Shown here: positions 1 to 9,043 of the stretch, one piece after another
Layout of the letters: each line of letters starts with the position of its first letter
Position numbering within the stretch: position 1 is the first letter of the stretch
Assembly: GCA_963828815.1 (NCBI GenBank)
Contig: CAWHGD010000002.1
Coordinates: 2,790,001-2,854,000 of the forward strand
Length of the DNA: 64,000 nt
Direction of reading: 5' to 3'
Source of the DNA: UBA877 sp963828815
Lineage (GTDB): Bacteria > Chloroflexota > Anaerolineae > Anaerolineales > Villigracilaceae
Made by a program: the position numbers and the translations under genes
Notes under the pieces: model-generated
Database searches by the model: none
What the model was told of the DNA's origin: nothing
What the model saw: the letters and a program-made list of their open reading frames with translations, nothing else

Positions 1-478
1 ATTGCGTACCGATGGTGGCAACCAGCGAAGGAATGCCAAACTTAACAATGATCATACCGTTGATCCAGCCAATAATGGTTCCGGTCAGCAGGGCAGCGAT
101 GATTGCCAGGAATACCTGTATGGTCGCATTATCAATGAATGGCTGTTGCATTGTATATAAAAGAAAACGCCACCATGCCCATGGCCATGATGGATGGAAA
201 CGAAAGGTCCATCTCGCCGGCGATGACCACTATGGTCAGGGGAATGGCCATGATGGCAAAGAAGGGGATGGAGGCCATGAAGGCAGAAGTAAATTCGGGA
301 GGCTAGAAAGGTTTCGGGGGCTGAGATGATAAAGATTATCCACAAGGCGATAAAGACACCAAGAATACCGAGTTGGGCGCCGTAGGTGCGGGCAAATCTT
401 CGCGAGGCTGAAAGTCTCTTTATAATGCTGGTTGACTGCAGAAGAGTTTCCTTCAGTTTGAGAACTCATTACATCCAT
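1..478 (-). pseudogene. Sugar ABC transporter permease, 3' part missing at window edge, frame broken three times
   Basis: Membrane subunit of a carbohydrate ABC importer of the ribose/xylose (BPD_transp_2) type. The reading frame changes three times in 480 bases. Each change can be undone by removing one base from a short run: AAA near 425, GGG (plus strand) near 298, and AAAA (plus strand) near 168. The restored protein reads through AGEMDLSFPSIMAMGM, the motif typical of this permease family, and on to IIGWINGMIIVKFG at the left edge. It lies 9 bases after the ATPase gene, so the two are one operon. The start is either ATG at 478 or ATG at 469; both follow an AAGGA-like site. Because all the breaks fall in base runs, sequencing error is at least as likely as real decay. 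The family call is fairly safe; the functional state is unknown. Confidence 0.7.
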
Positions 479-487
479 CCTTGTATG

Positions 488-1244
488 TTAGTCGAGGTTG
501 CCAATTTCTGCAACTCGAACCATTTTTTCCATTAACTTGTCCAGGGTGATATCCTTGGTCATGAACTGACCAGCGATCCTGCCGCGGTCGATCACCACTA
601 CGCGGTCGGCGACGTTGTAGACATGCAAGATATTGTGGTCGATAAAAATGGCGGATTTACCCGCTTGCTTGATGCCATTCACGAAGTTGACCAGTTTGGC
701 GGTCTCTTTGAGCGAGAGACCCATGGTTGGTTCGTCGAGAATGATGATTTCAGCGTCGAAGTAAAGTGCGCGTACGATGGCGACTCCCTGCTTCTCACCA
801 CCGGAATACTTACCGACCCGTGGAATCCGGACTGACAGCATGGGAGGTAAAACCCATGGATTGGGTCATCAGTCGGTGGGTTTCATCCCTCATCCGTTGA
901 ATATCAAGGAAACCCATGGAGTTGCAGAGTTCGCGTCCCAGAAAGATATTGCGCCAAAGGGTTTGCAATTCGGCCAGTGCGCGTTCCTGATACACGGTTT
1001 CCACACCCAATTCTCTGGCTTTGGGAACCGAGAGGTGATCCACCTTCCTGCCATTGAAAAAAATCTCACCAGATGTGGGCTGGTAGTAACCGGTGATGAT
1101 CTTGATCAAGGTGGATTTTCCGGCGCCATTATCACCCAGCAGACCAACAATTTCGTTCTGGCCCAACTGAAAGTTGATATTCTCAAGCGCCTGGACTTCT
1201 CCAAAGGATTTGGATACATTCCTGAGTTCTAGGCGATATTCCAT
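488..1244 (-). CDS. Sugar ABC transporter ATP-binding protein, one frameshift
   Basis: Single-domain ATPase (about 251 residues) that would power sugar import at the inner face of the membrane. Walker A (GDNGAGKST), the Q-loop region, the signature SGGEKQ and Walker B (IIILDEPT) are all visible, but the signature and Walker B lie in a second frame. The switch is at the CCC run at 817-819; removing one base joins DST directly to VGKYSGGEKQ. The span is 757 bases, one too many for an open frame. The length fits the short FrcA-like ATPases rather than the duplicated RbsA type. It sits between the binding-protein gene (178 bases upstream) and the permease (9 bases downstream). The family is certain; whether the shift is biological is not. 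Confidence 0.8.
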
Positions 1245-1310
1245 AAATTATCTCCGTTCGCAGAGTTTGATAGATCATTTACGGCAGTATCCCGTAATTT
1301 TACAACAATG

Positions 1311-1359
1311 GCAAGGGCTAAATGAGCAAGGAATTCATTGCGAGCCACTTAGCCCTTGC
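1311..1359 (-). terminator. Stem-loop between binding-protein and ATPase genes (attenuator-like)
   Basis: A perfect 11-bp inverted repeat (GCAAGGGCTAA at 1311-1321 with its complement at 1349-1359) has a 27-base loop. It sits just after the binding-protein gene and before the ATPase gene in transcription order. There is no strong T-run on the minus strand, so an RNA-processing or partial attenuator element that keeps binding-protein mRNA in excess is more likely than a full terminator. Such elements are known in sugar transporter operons; the role here is inferred. Confidence 0.45.
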
Positions 1360-1422
1360 TTGTTTATTCTATCGCTGATCCGTCAGAGAGGAAAAGCGTT
1401 AGAAAGAGAGAGCGGTTCTGCT

Positions 1423-2501
1423 TTAGCGAATCTCCTTCGCTACCAACGCAGCCAGTGCATCGACGTTGTCTTTGTTGACAAAACCCGCACCGGTGTCGAT
1501 CTGCAGACCGGCAAAACCATAGTTATGCGTGAGACAAATCTGCAGGACACCGAAGTAGCCTTGCAGGTATTGCTGCTGGTCGATCACCAACTGGAGCCAG
1601 CCCGCTTTGATGGCTTCTACGGCGTTACCGGACGCATCGAAACCTGCAGCAAAGACATCGCCCGGTTGCTTGCCTGCGGCTTCCAGGAAGGTCTGCACGG
1701 TGCCGGTCAGGTTGCCGTGATCGGTGATGACCAACTTAATATCCGGGTTGGCTGACATGATGCCGGTAAAGATCGGAACGCCAGCGGCAGCGCTCGCATT
1801 GGTGGCGTCGTCGATCTCCTGGTAGATCACTGTCAGTCCAGCTGCTTCAAGGGCATCCTTTACACCTTTGGTGCGCTCACCGCGGCCTGCTTGTGATAAT
1901 AAACCCCACAGGAAGGCCTTGTCACCCGTTCCTCAAACCTGATTCGCTTAACAGCTTCCTGACCCAGGGCGTAGCCTGCTGTGTAGAGAATGGCTCCAGC
2001 GTAGCCGAAACCATTGGCACTGTACTGGGCTTGCGCGAGCGGCAATTGCGTGTTCATGCTGGTTACGATAATGCCCTGTGCCTCAGCTTCATCAATGAGG
2101 GGATCAAAAGCTTCATCACCGGGATGACCCATGATGGCAATGCCGTCGGGATTGGTGGCTACGGCTTGCGTGAACTGGGTGATCATCTTCGCAGGATCCC
2201 AGTCGGACCACACGTATTGCACATCCGCGCCCGTATCGGCGGCAGCAGCGAGAGCACCGTTATAGACCACGGTCTCAAAGCCACCACCTGCTGTTCCGCC
2301 AGGGAAGAAGACGATTTTAGTGCCGGAGCACCACTTGGCTTCAGCAGCAGGAGCGCCGCCTTCAGTAGCGGCTGGGCCAGCCGGGACCTGGGTCACCGGG
2401 CCAGCTGGGGCCTGGGTCGGTGTTGCCGCCGAGCCACAGGCAGCTAGAACGATGGTTAGTAAGGCGATCACGGATACAATCCGTGAGACATTCTTGAACA
2501 T
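1423..2501 (-). CDS. Sugar ABC transporter substrate-binding lipoprotein, one frameshift
   Basis: Extracellular sugar-binding protein of the periplasmic-binding-protein type 1 group. The N-terminus has a lipoprotein signal ending in LAACGSAA (Cys at about 22), then a Pro/Ala/Thr linker, then the ligand-binding domain from about residue 55. The frame changes near 1936: adding one G to the GGG run turns FEERVTR into FEERGDKAFLWG and joins the two halves into a protein of about 359 residues. It is the first gene of the transporter operon and is about 165 bases downstream of the lacI-type gene on the same strand. An imperfect inverted repeat TGAAT-N6-ATTCA lies upstream at 2548-2563. The substrate cannot be told from sequence. 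Confidence 0.8.
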
Positions 2502-2666
2502 TTAAGCCTCCTTATAGCATATTTGAAAGTTTTTTAGAAATCTCTTGTGAATCGTGCAATTCATGTAAATTACTGGATGGCATTTTCTCTGTTTTGGGAT
2601 ACCTCCTTTATTTCCTAACCGAGAGAAGTAAAATCCAAAATGGCACCAAGAAATGATCTCGCGGTC

Positions 2667-3740
2667 TCAAATCGAAGAGCTGGCGCGGACGACCAACTCA
2701 GGCTTCAGCATGGTGAATGATGGCGGCAGTGGTTCGCTTTGCGACTGGCGCGATACGATCATTTCATGCAGATTTTTTACAGCAACACGGCCTAAGTCAA
2801 CCAGGTGCTGATAGATTGTCGTCAACGGAGGCCACAAGAAGGCCGCCTCCGGGATGTTGTCGAAACCCACGATGGCCAGTTCCTGAGGCACACGCCTGCC
2901 CAATTGATGGGTGGTACTCAATGCGCCCAAGGCAATCTGATCGTTACATGCAAAGACGGCATCAATGTCCGGCACCTGCGCTAAGAGAGTGCGCATCCCC
3001 CGCTCGCCGTTCACCGCTGACCAGTCGTCACTATTAACCACCAGGGAAAGAGAGGCCTCCAGGCCCGCCTCTCCCAACGCTTCCTGCCAGCCTGCATATC
3101 GTTCGCGTGCCTCCCACCAGGTCATTGGGCCGGTGATAATGCCAATCTTCCGTCTACCCTGCTCCAGCAGATGCTGCACAGCCTGTTTGGCACCATTACG
3201 ATTATCGACCGACACCATGGAAATTCCCGGGCGGGATTCCATGCTTAGGAAAACGACGGGAGGAAGCTGATCCAGGCGACTGGTCTGAATCCAGTCCCGG
3301 TTGCCCCCCACTTCGGGTATAGCCCAGATGATGCCTTCAACACGACGGGAAATCAACGTGTCCAAAATCGGCTCGTGATCATCATCTGGATGACTTATCA
3401 AGTTTAAAAACAAGGAATAACCCAATTCATTCGCTTCTTGCTCGATCCCCAATACGGTGCGCGAAGGTCCAAAATAATCAATTCCCCAGGCGATCACTCC
3501 CAGAGTATTCGAACGTTGGCGGATTAGACTACGCGCCAAGACGTTCGGCCGGTACTCGAGCTGGTCTATGGTGGCCTGAACACGCTGGCGCGTAGCCTCG
3601 CTGATTTCACCCTGGTGATTTACGACACGTGAGACAGTTTTGGCCGATACACCTGCTAAATTAGCCACATCCCGTAGGGTGGCATGCAGGTGATTATTCA
3701 ACTTACGAACGAGCTGTTTCTTGGGTGGATCGTTGTTCAT
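2667..3740 (-). CDS. LacI-family transcriptional regulator
   Basis: DNA-binding repressor or activator of sugar genes, 357 residues. The N-terminal helix-turn-helix (about residues 19-45, ATLRDVANLAGVSAKTVSRV) is followed by the hinge helix YRPNVLARSLI and a periplasmic-binding-protein-like sensor domain (about 80-350). Length is normal for the family, and the frame is intact, unlike the three transporter genes downstream. Same strand and adjacency suggest it controls that transporter. A 26-bp perfect palindrome lies 57 bases upstream of the start and is the obvious candidate for autoregulation. The effector is unknown. Confidence 0.93.
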   Translation of the reverse strand: MNNDPPKKQLVRKLNNHLHATLRDVANLAGVSAKTVSRVVNHQGEISEATRQRVQATIDQLEYRPNVLARSLIRQRSNTLGVIAWGIDYFGPSRTVLGIEQEANELGYSLFLNLISHPDDDHEPILDTLISRRVEGIIWAIPEVGGNRDWIQTSRLDQLPPVVFLSMESRPGISMVSVDNRNGAKQAVQHLLEQGRRKIGIITGPMTWWEARERYAGWQEALGEAGLEASLSLVVNSDDWSAVNGERGMRTLLAQVPDIDAVFACNDQIALGALSTTHQLGRRVPQELAIVGFDNIPEAAFLWPPLTTIYQHLVDLGRVAVKNLHEMIVSRQSQSEPLPPSFTMLKPELVVRASSSI

Positions 3741-3796
3741 TAGCTAAGCGCTTTTTCTGAACCAAGAAAAATGATCCAAGAATTGTTTCCTTCATC

Positions 3797-3822
3797 TGAC
3801 ATCGTTGTCGACAACGATGTCA
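3797..3822. promoter_or_regulatory. Perfect 26-bp palindrome, likely LacI-family operator
   Basis: The sequence is its own reverse complement over 26 bases, with core GTTGTCGACAAC and a central CG, the usual symmetry of LacI/PurR-class operators. It lies 57 bases upstream of the LacI-type gene. I did not find a second exact copy upstream of the transporter genes (2502-2666). Confidence 0.72.
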
Positions 3823-4334
3823 GTAATATATTACAACATTTACCTCCCCTTTGTCAATATGCAATCTCTGTAGTGTCCGTAAATTGCAAGCTAAATAATG
3901 AAAAGAAGATAGAGAAGCTTTTACCAGATCATCTTTACACCATCTGAAGCATGGCAAATGTAGATTTCGGATTTTGAGCCAGTACAGGATCGGAAGGGCG
4001 AAGACAATTGTGAATCGGAGAACTAAAGGCGGATTTTTCCACCAGATTCCCCGTGCAACGTGAAAACCAGCGCCTGAAGAATATTTGCTGCTCGAGGCAG
4101 TATGAATCAGGCGGGCTTGGCAGGATTCGAAATTACGGCCAGGTGATTTTGAGGTAAATTGCTAAAACTAAAAATGGTCCTTAATGAAAGTACCTTAATC
4201 CCCTTCTACCTCATCAACCTTGCGATAATACATTATCAGAACCACCCAAACTGATCTCAATTTCTCCACTCCCCCCATTCCTCCAAGCCTTTGACAAACC
4301 AAGATGATTTTCTAATCTTTCTTATCTTGTCAAT
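3823..4334. other. Intergenic region, no gene seen
   Basis: About 510 bases between the LacI palindrome and the 3' end of the broken integrase. I see no open frame with family features, no RNA gene and no clear repeat. It may be remnant DNA of the integrated element to which the integrase belonged. Confidence 0.5.
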
Positions 4335-5306
4335 TTAAAATATCGTCAGGATTTCAGAATTATCTACTGGGCCGGCTCGGCGATGGGCTGTTTCAGTATC
4401 TTGATTAGTTTGTTTGAGATATCGCTGAAGCACCGAGATCCCCTCATGCCCCATCAATTTCGCTAAAGTATAGATATCGGTCCCATTCCGGAGCATAGAG
4501 AGAGCAAATGCTCGTCTAAAATCGTGCAGGGATGTCTTTTCCACATTCGCATCCGCCACCCTGCGGGTGAGCACTTCCCGTAAGCCATCATAACTCAATC
4601 GCCCATGACAGAAACGTGGATGAGTTACCCATAAAGCCGGATCATCATCTTCACGGAGCCTCAAGTATTTCCGGATATATTTCCTGGATTTTTTCCCTAG
4701 GTAAACCATGCGTGGTTTACTTCCCTTTCCTTTTCGGATGAGAATGGTTCCCCGCGCCTGGTTAAAGTCGTCCAGATCCATTGCCAGGAACTCACTAGCT
4801 CGTGCTCCGGTATCCAGCAGGCAGAGAAACATGGCTGCATCCCGGTCCCTCGTAAAGGTCCCCTCTTTACATATATTGACTATACGAAATACTGTTTCAA
4901 TGGGCACAGGGTCCAACGGTTCTGTGGGCACTTTGGGAGCTTTCACCTTTCGAATGGGGTTTGATCACCCGTCCGGTTCCACCTCATTTTCATACCACAG
5001 GAAGAAAGCCCTTATCGTTCTGAAAGCAGCGTGTCTTCCGCCGGCATTATGACCCCCCTCTTCCAGGTAGAGTAAATACTGACGGAGGAAAGATGGATTG
5101 ATCTGACCGGTCTGCCAGACTGCCAGGGCATCGCAGTAATCCAAAAACAGCTTGATTTTTTGGCGGTAGAAATCCAACGTGCCATCTGCAACCTCCGCGA
5201 CTTTACGGTCAATGAGGAAGGCTTCAAGCCAGGTTATCAGGTAATCATCGAAAGTGGAAACTTGAAGAGTCCTCTGGGTCTCAACTATTAAAGATTTACG
5301 GCACAC
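4335..5306 (-). pseudogene. Tyrosine recombinase (phage-type integrase) interrupted by in-frame TGA
   Basis: Site-specific recombinase. The N-terminal SAM-like core-binding domain (FDDYLITWLEAFLIDRK to FLWYENEVEPDG) and the C-terminal catalytic domain are in the same frame, separated only by a TGA at 4965-4967 and five further codons. The catalytic domain keeps the Arg box (TGARASEFLAM), HDFRRAF (H-x-x-R), the LMGHEG region and a Tyr in VLQRYLKQT. The residue at the stop would be a natural Trp (TGG) before SNPIRKVKAPKVP, so one base change explains the break. The only start found is GTG at 5306. The gene lies 72 bases from the 3' end of tRNA-Leu, a usual integration target. No duplicated tRNA end (att site) was found by eye. 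Confidence 0.82.
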
Positions 5307-5378
5307 TCCTATTGTGTGTGCCGAGTGTCCCCATATACAGGGTTTTTAGCTTGATTTTCCCCTAATGAGCGATATCTG

Positions 5379-5462
5379 TGGGGCGAGAGGGGGTCGAACC
5401 CTCACGGTGTCACCACCGGCGGATTTTAAGTCCGCAGCGTCTGCCAATTCCGCCATCGCCCC
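5379..5462 (-). tRNA. tRNA-Leu (anticodon TAA)
   Basis: Type II tRNA on the minus strand. The acceptor stem GGGGCGA pairs with TCGCCCC; discriminator A is at 5379. The anticodon loop is CTTAAAA with anticodon TAA, followed by a long variable arm and a T-arm with GGTTCGACC. The 3' CCA is not encoded. It lies between the PHP gene (10 bases away, same strand) and the broken integrase. Confidence 0.95.
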
Positions 5463-5472
5463 ATCGGGCGTA

Positions 5473-6132
5473 TTATACAACCTTTTTATAGAGGTAGGCA
5501 AAGCGCGAGAAGAAATGCACCCATAAGGGGGAAAGATGACCTTGAACTATTCCTTGCCCGATAACCCCCCTCAGTGAATCCGCATCCGAAAAGAAAGGCA
5601 GCTGCAACCAGGCTGTGCCAATTTCACCCGCATAATGGGCATCGGACCCGACCGTACCGGCAAGTTGATGTTGACCAGCAAATTCCCGGGCAAGTCGGTT
5701 GGATCCCAATTTTAAACTACGCGCATTATATATCTCAATTGCATCCACCAACGGTGCAATTTCCAGCAGATCATCCCTTTCCCAGGCTCCACTTCGATTG
5801 GAATCGAATGGATGGGAAATGCTGATGAATGCGCCCTGATCCCGTAGACATTTGACCGTTTCATTTGCCGTGAGTCCGGGGGTGATTTCCGCAGTCATAT
5901 AGGCAGCCAGGATTTCTCCGCTTCTGGTCATAATCTCTTCACCAACGATGACCAGATCGGGATCCAGGTTTTGTGCAGCGACTGCCCCGGCGATGGTGTT
6001 GTGATCGGTAATCACCACATGGTCAAGCCCCCGTTTGTGTGCAGATTTGATCAGGTTTTCAGGTCGGGTGAGGGAATCGATTGAAAATATTGTATGACAG
6101 TGGAAATCAACATTGACCAGTCTGGCTTCCAT
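5473..6132 (-). CDS. PHP-domain metal-dependent phosphoesterase
   Basis: 219-residue protein of the polymerase-and-histidinol-phosphatase fold. Metal-binding motifs are in the usual order: DFHCHT near residue 9, ITDHNT near 41, E at about 65 (VGEE), ISHPFD near 106 and GSDAHY near 163. Family members hydrolyse nucleotide or sugar phosphates; the substrate here is unknown. It ends 10 bases from the tRNA-Leu gene. Stand-alone PHP proteins of this size are common and their names rarely reflect tested function. Confidence 0.85.
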   Translation of the reverse strand: MEARLVNVDFHCHTIFSIDSLTRPENLIKSAHKRGLDHVVITDHNTIAGAVAAQNLDPDLVIVGEEIMTRSGEILAAYMTAEITPGLTANETVKCLRDQGAFISISHPFDSNRSGAWERDDLLEIAPLVDAIEIYNARSLKLGSNRLAREFAGQHQLAGTVGSDAHYAGEIGTAWLQLPFFSDADSLRGVIGQGIVQGHLSPLWVHFFSRFAYLYKKVV

Positions 6133-6273
6133 AATTATTCCCTGGGAAATACCTTCAGGCTATCATCTCGCAGGTTTTCAGTATACCTTCGCAATAATGG
6201 TGTTTAATTTCAAAGGAACTCACCCTCCAACGCAATTATAGTTGACCTTGATTCTATCTTCAAACTATCAATA

Positions 6274-6837
6274 TCAAGGATTTGTTGGATTCTCAGTTGG
6301 AGGAGAAGGTGGAGTTGAGGCTGGTGCTGTATCCGGCACTGTTGTCGTTTCACCCCCCTGCTTTATTTCTTCTGGATCAGTTTCTACTGCATTAATGGAA
6401 TCAACCTGGGAAGGATTTTCACCTGAATATCCAGGTACCACTAGTTCTTTCAGAGGCAGAGGCGGCTGATTGACTTGAGCATCAGGTTCCTTCCCTTTCA
6501 AATATTTCTCCGCCAATTCCACCACCGATTTTCGGTGCTCCATCGAAAGATTGGGCCAGATCTCGCTTATTTGTTGAAAATAGGTGTCTGGACGGGGGAC
6601 ACCGAGAATGTCATAGACTTCCAAATCCAGTAGTTCGACCAGTTTTGGAATCATGCGTTCCACATTGTTCTCTGATGGAAGACGACTGCCATTCAACCAT
6701 TGGTTTACGATGGGAGGGCTGAAATCCAGGAAACTGGCAAAACTATTAAGGGAGACTGACAAACGCGAACGCGTTTGTTTGATTCGAAATTCAAGGAATG
6801 CTCTGTCCATCAAGTCGGTAAATCGGGATAAGTCCAT
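6274..6837 (-). CDS. XRE-like helix-turn-helix protein with Pro/Thr-rich tail
   Basis: 187 residues. Residues about 28-80 (VSLNSFASFLDFSPPIVNQW then a short linker and the third helix LVELLDLEVYDILGV) resemble a Cro/C1-type HTH. Residues 90-115 are a charged helix, and the rest is a low-complexity tail rich in Pro, Thr and Glu. Pfam-level assignment is inferred from pattern only. The gene is divergent from the receiver/roadblock/transposase-like gene and shares with it a very AT-rich intergenic region, so it could regulate both. No membrane segment is visible. Confidence 0.65.
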   Translation of the reverse strand: MDLSRFTDLMDRAFLEFRIKQTRSRLSVSLNSFASFLDFSPPIVNQWLNGSRLPSENNVERMIPKLVELLDLEVYDILGVPRPDTYFQQISEIWPNLSMEHRKSVVELAEKYLKGKEPDAQVNQPPLPLKELVVPGYSGENPSQVDSINAVETDPEEIKQGGETTTVPDTAPASTPPSPPTENPTNP

Positions 6838-7343
6838 TTTCGGAATTTTCCAATGAATTCTAGAAGTGAATAATTTATCAGTTTTTCATGACTGGTGCCT
6901 GAAGTGGTATTGGAAATCCCTTATGAATAAGAAAGCTCTTAATTTTTATTCAATTGAAAAATGCATTTATAAAATATCACATAATATTCTAACACAAATG
7001 GTATATATAAAATCATTATGTTGTGTTATAAATTATTTTTAATGATATACTGTGTTTTATAAGTGTTACTTTACAATATGTTTACGATATTTATTCTATA
7101 GTTGCAATTTGATTTATAATATGTTAACCTATTATTCAGTTTATATATAGTAACAATTTATGTACTTCTTATTCTGATTTATGAATTGTTAACTGTATTG
7201 TATAATTACAAGATATATGCTAATATATATGCTATGTTGTAATATTGTTTATAACAAGAACAAATTTGCATAGATGAATATTATTTTACGATTATAAAAA
7301 AATACCTGTGTGTAAGTGTGACCCGGATTTTTTGGAGGCAACC
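6838..7343. promoter_or_regulatory. Very AT-rich divergent intergenic region
   Basis: About 500 bases between two divergent genes. By hand count 6961-7260 holds 57 G/C in 300 bases (19%), against roughly half in nearby genes. It contains many TATAAT-like words and repeated short words (TGTTAAC at about 7122 and 7186, repeated TTATAA). No open frame or RNA structure was recognised. It probably holds the promoters of both flanking genes and may be bound by the XRE-like protein or a nucleoid protein. Confidence 0.5.
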
Positions 7344-8891
7344 ATGACCACAAATAATGAAGGTTCCTTGCAAATTTCGAAGGTTCCATTGAACAAATCC
7401 TCTATCCTCGTGGTTACACCCCTATCCGATCTGGGGGAATTGATCAGCGATAGTCTTAAAGAATATTCGAATTGCGAGCATTTCTCCAATGCTTCAAGGA
7501 CAATTACATACCTGAAACAACATGAGGATTGCAAGCAAGCCATTCTCGACATGGAAATGGGGGAGATGCGGGTGTTGGATCTCGGTCGTGCCTTACGCAA
7601 GTTGAATCCAACTGTAGAAATTGTGATCATCTCCAAAGGTGAGCCTCCGACTGATCTTGAGGCAATTCAACCCTGGAAATTCCTTCGTAAACCATTGCTT
7701 CTGAACAACCTGCTGACCGCGCTCGGTTTTGAATCCGGTAATGAAGGTCAATCATCAAATAGAATCGATCTCACCGAGGATTGTGAAGAAAATGCATCTC
7801 GCCATTGGACCAGGAATGCGGCCCTTGCAACCCGGCAGCTTGCCGGGTTAATTGAAAAATCCTCAGCCCAGGAAGTCCTTCTTATTCAAAATCAAACCCT
7901 CTGGTCCTATTCAGGTCAGCTGTCGAAAGTATCTGTTCAGGAAGTGGATCGGGTCATCTCCAAAGTATGGGACACGAAGAACCAGGCAGATCTCATGCGA
8001 TATATTAAATTGGAGTCCACGCAGACAGAGCATGCACTCTATGCGACAGTTGTCGCTGTGGGAGTGATACTTGCGCTGGTCTTCGATTCAAAAATCCCAT
8101 TTTCCATCGTTCGCAAACAAACCAGTGACCTGGCCAGCACCCTCCTTCTTCCGGGTGGAAACGAGCATCGGATCAAGGCTTTATCTTCGGGAGAATCGAG
8201 CCGTGATGGAAGCGTGACTTGTAAATCCACAACCTGGAAACGGTTTGAAACTTCCAAATGCGATGATGAGATTGACGGCATGGAAATTGGATCTTCCAGT
8301 TATACATTCAACCAATATGTTAACGCCCATTTGAATGGTAAATCATTAATAGAAAATATCGAACAACCTCCGTTGGCAGGACTTTTTAGCGATATAGAGA
8401 CATATCAGGCATCCGAAGAAAACTTGCATACTATAGCCGGAATGGAAAAGAAAGATTTCAAGCGTGCTGCCGTCCATTTTGAATCCGTATCAGATGGTTT
8501 GTATAACCTTTCCTACTCCTGCCTGCTGGTCCCTCGATTTGGTTCACATCACCTGACCACTGATCGAGTGAGACTCGTGACTGACTGCATGAAGGAAATC
8601 TACACTTCCTACGGATGGCGGCTGGAATATCTGGATGTAAAACCGGATTATCTCCAATGGGTGGCAAGCATCCCACCAACGATCCCTTTGATTGACCATA
8701 TTTCCATCGTTCGAAAAGAGACTTCCAAACGGCTGTTTGAAGATTTTCCTCCTTACAAGCAGGAGAATCTTTCCAACGATTACTGGGCTCCGGGTTATCT
8801 GATCATGGGGGGTAAGAATTCGATCACGGAGGCACTTGTCAGGGATTACACCCGACAAACCCGGGAGAAATATGGGTTTCTGCAAAATTGA
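7344..8891 (+). CDS. Receiver-like / roadblock-like / degenerate IS200 (Y1) transposase-like fusion protein
   Basis: 515 residues; ATG at 7344 is chosen because GGAGG lies 5 bases before it. Three parts are visible. Residues 18-130 resemble a response-regulator receiver: D69 is in the phospho-acceptor position and K116 is in a KP motif, but the usual acidic pair at the first strand is replaced (VVTPLSD). Residues 160-268 resemble a roadblock/LC7 fold (VILALVFDSKIPFSIVRKQ). Residues 388-512 align with IS200/IS605 TnpA (LEYLDVKPDYLQWVASIPP, DYWAPGYL, VRDYTRQ). The HUH metal motif is lost (Y436-L-Q438), while a Tyr is kept at 502. No transposon ends were found. It is probably a domesticated nucleic-acid-binding regulator; function unknown. 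The domain calls rest on pattern only. Confidence 0.65.
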   Translation: MTTNNEGSLQISKVPLNKSSILVVTPLSDLGELISDSLKEYSNCEHFSNASRTITYLKQHEDCKQAILDMEMGEMRVLDLGRALRKLNPTVEIVIISKGEPPTDLEAIQPWKFLRKPLLLNNLLTALGFESGNEGQSSNRIDLTEDCEENASRHWTRNAALATRQLAGLIEKSSAQEVLLIQNQTLWSYSGQLSKVSVQEVDRVISKVWDTKNQADLMRYIKLESTQTEHALYATVVAVGVILALVFDSKIPFSIVRKQTSDLASTLLLPGGNEHRIKALSSGESSRDGSVTCKSTTWKRFETSKCDDEIDGMEIGSSSYTFNQYVNAHLNGKSLIENIEQPPLAGLFSDIETYQASEENLHTIAGMEKKDFKRAAVHFESVSDGLYNLSYSCLLVPRFGSHHLTTDRVRLVTDCMKEIYTSYGWRLEYLDVKPDYLQWVASIPPTIPLIDHISIVRKETSKRLFEDFPPYKQENLSNDYWAPGYLIMGGKNSITEALVRDYTRQTREKYGFLQN

Positions 8892-9043
8892 TCTGCGTGT
8901 CTTCGAAAACCAGGATTAATCCCTCGCCCACCCCGCTGGTCAATTATCTCCCAAAAGCATATGGTATTCGATATAATATTTGTCTCGCCAAATAATGAGT
9001 ATCCCAGGAGATTTATTCCGTTCTAAGTTATAGGATTTGGATC

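Noticed and set aside
12..1755. Plus-strand open frames opposite the ABC transporter genes (12-329, 777-1232, 1174-1755)
   Set aside because: They mirror real minus-strand genes and lack ribosome sites and recognisable motifs.
1893..2447. 184-codon plus-strand frame opposite the binding-protein gene
   Set aside because: Antisense shadow of a gene with clear family motifs.
4965..4967. TGA in the integrase as recoded Trp or selenocysteine
   Set aside because: Many intact genes here end in TGA, no SECIS-like hairpin follows, and the position fits an ordinary Trp lost by one base change.
7344..8891. An active IS200/IS605 element
   Set aside because: The HUH motif is lost, the domain is fused to a long N-terminal regulator-like region, and no subterminal hairpins were found.
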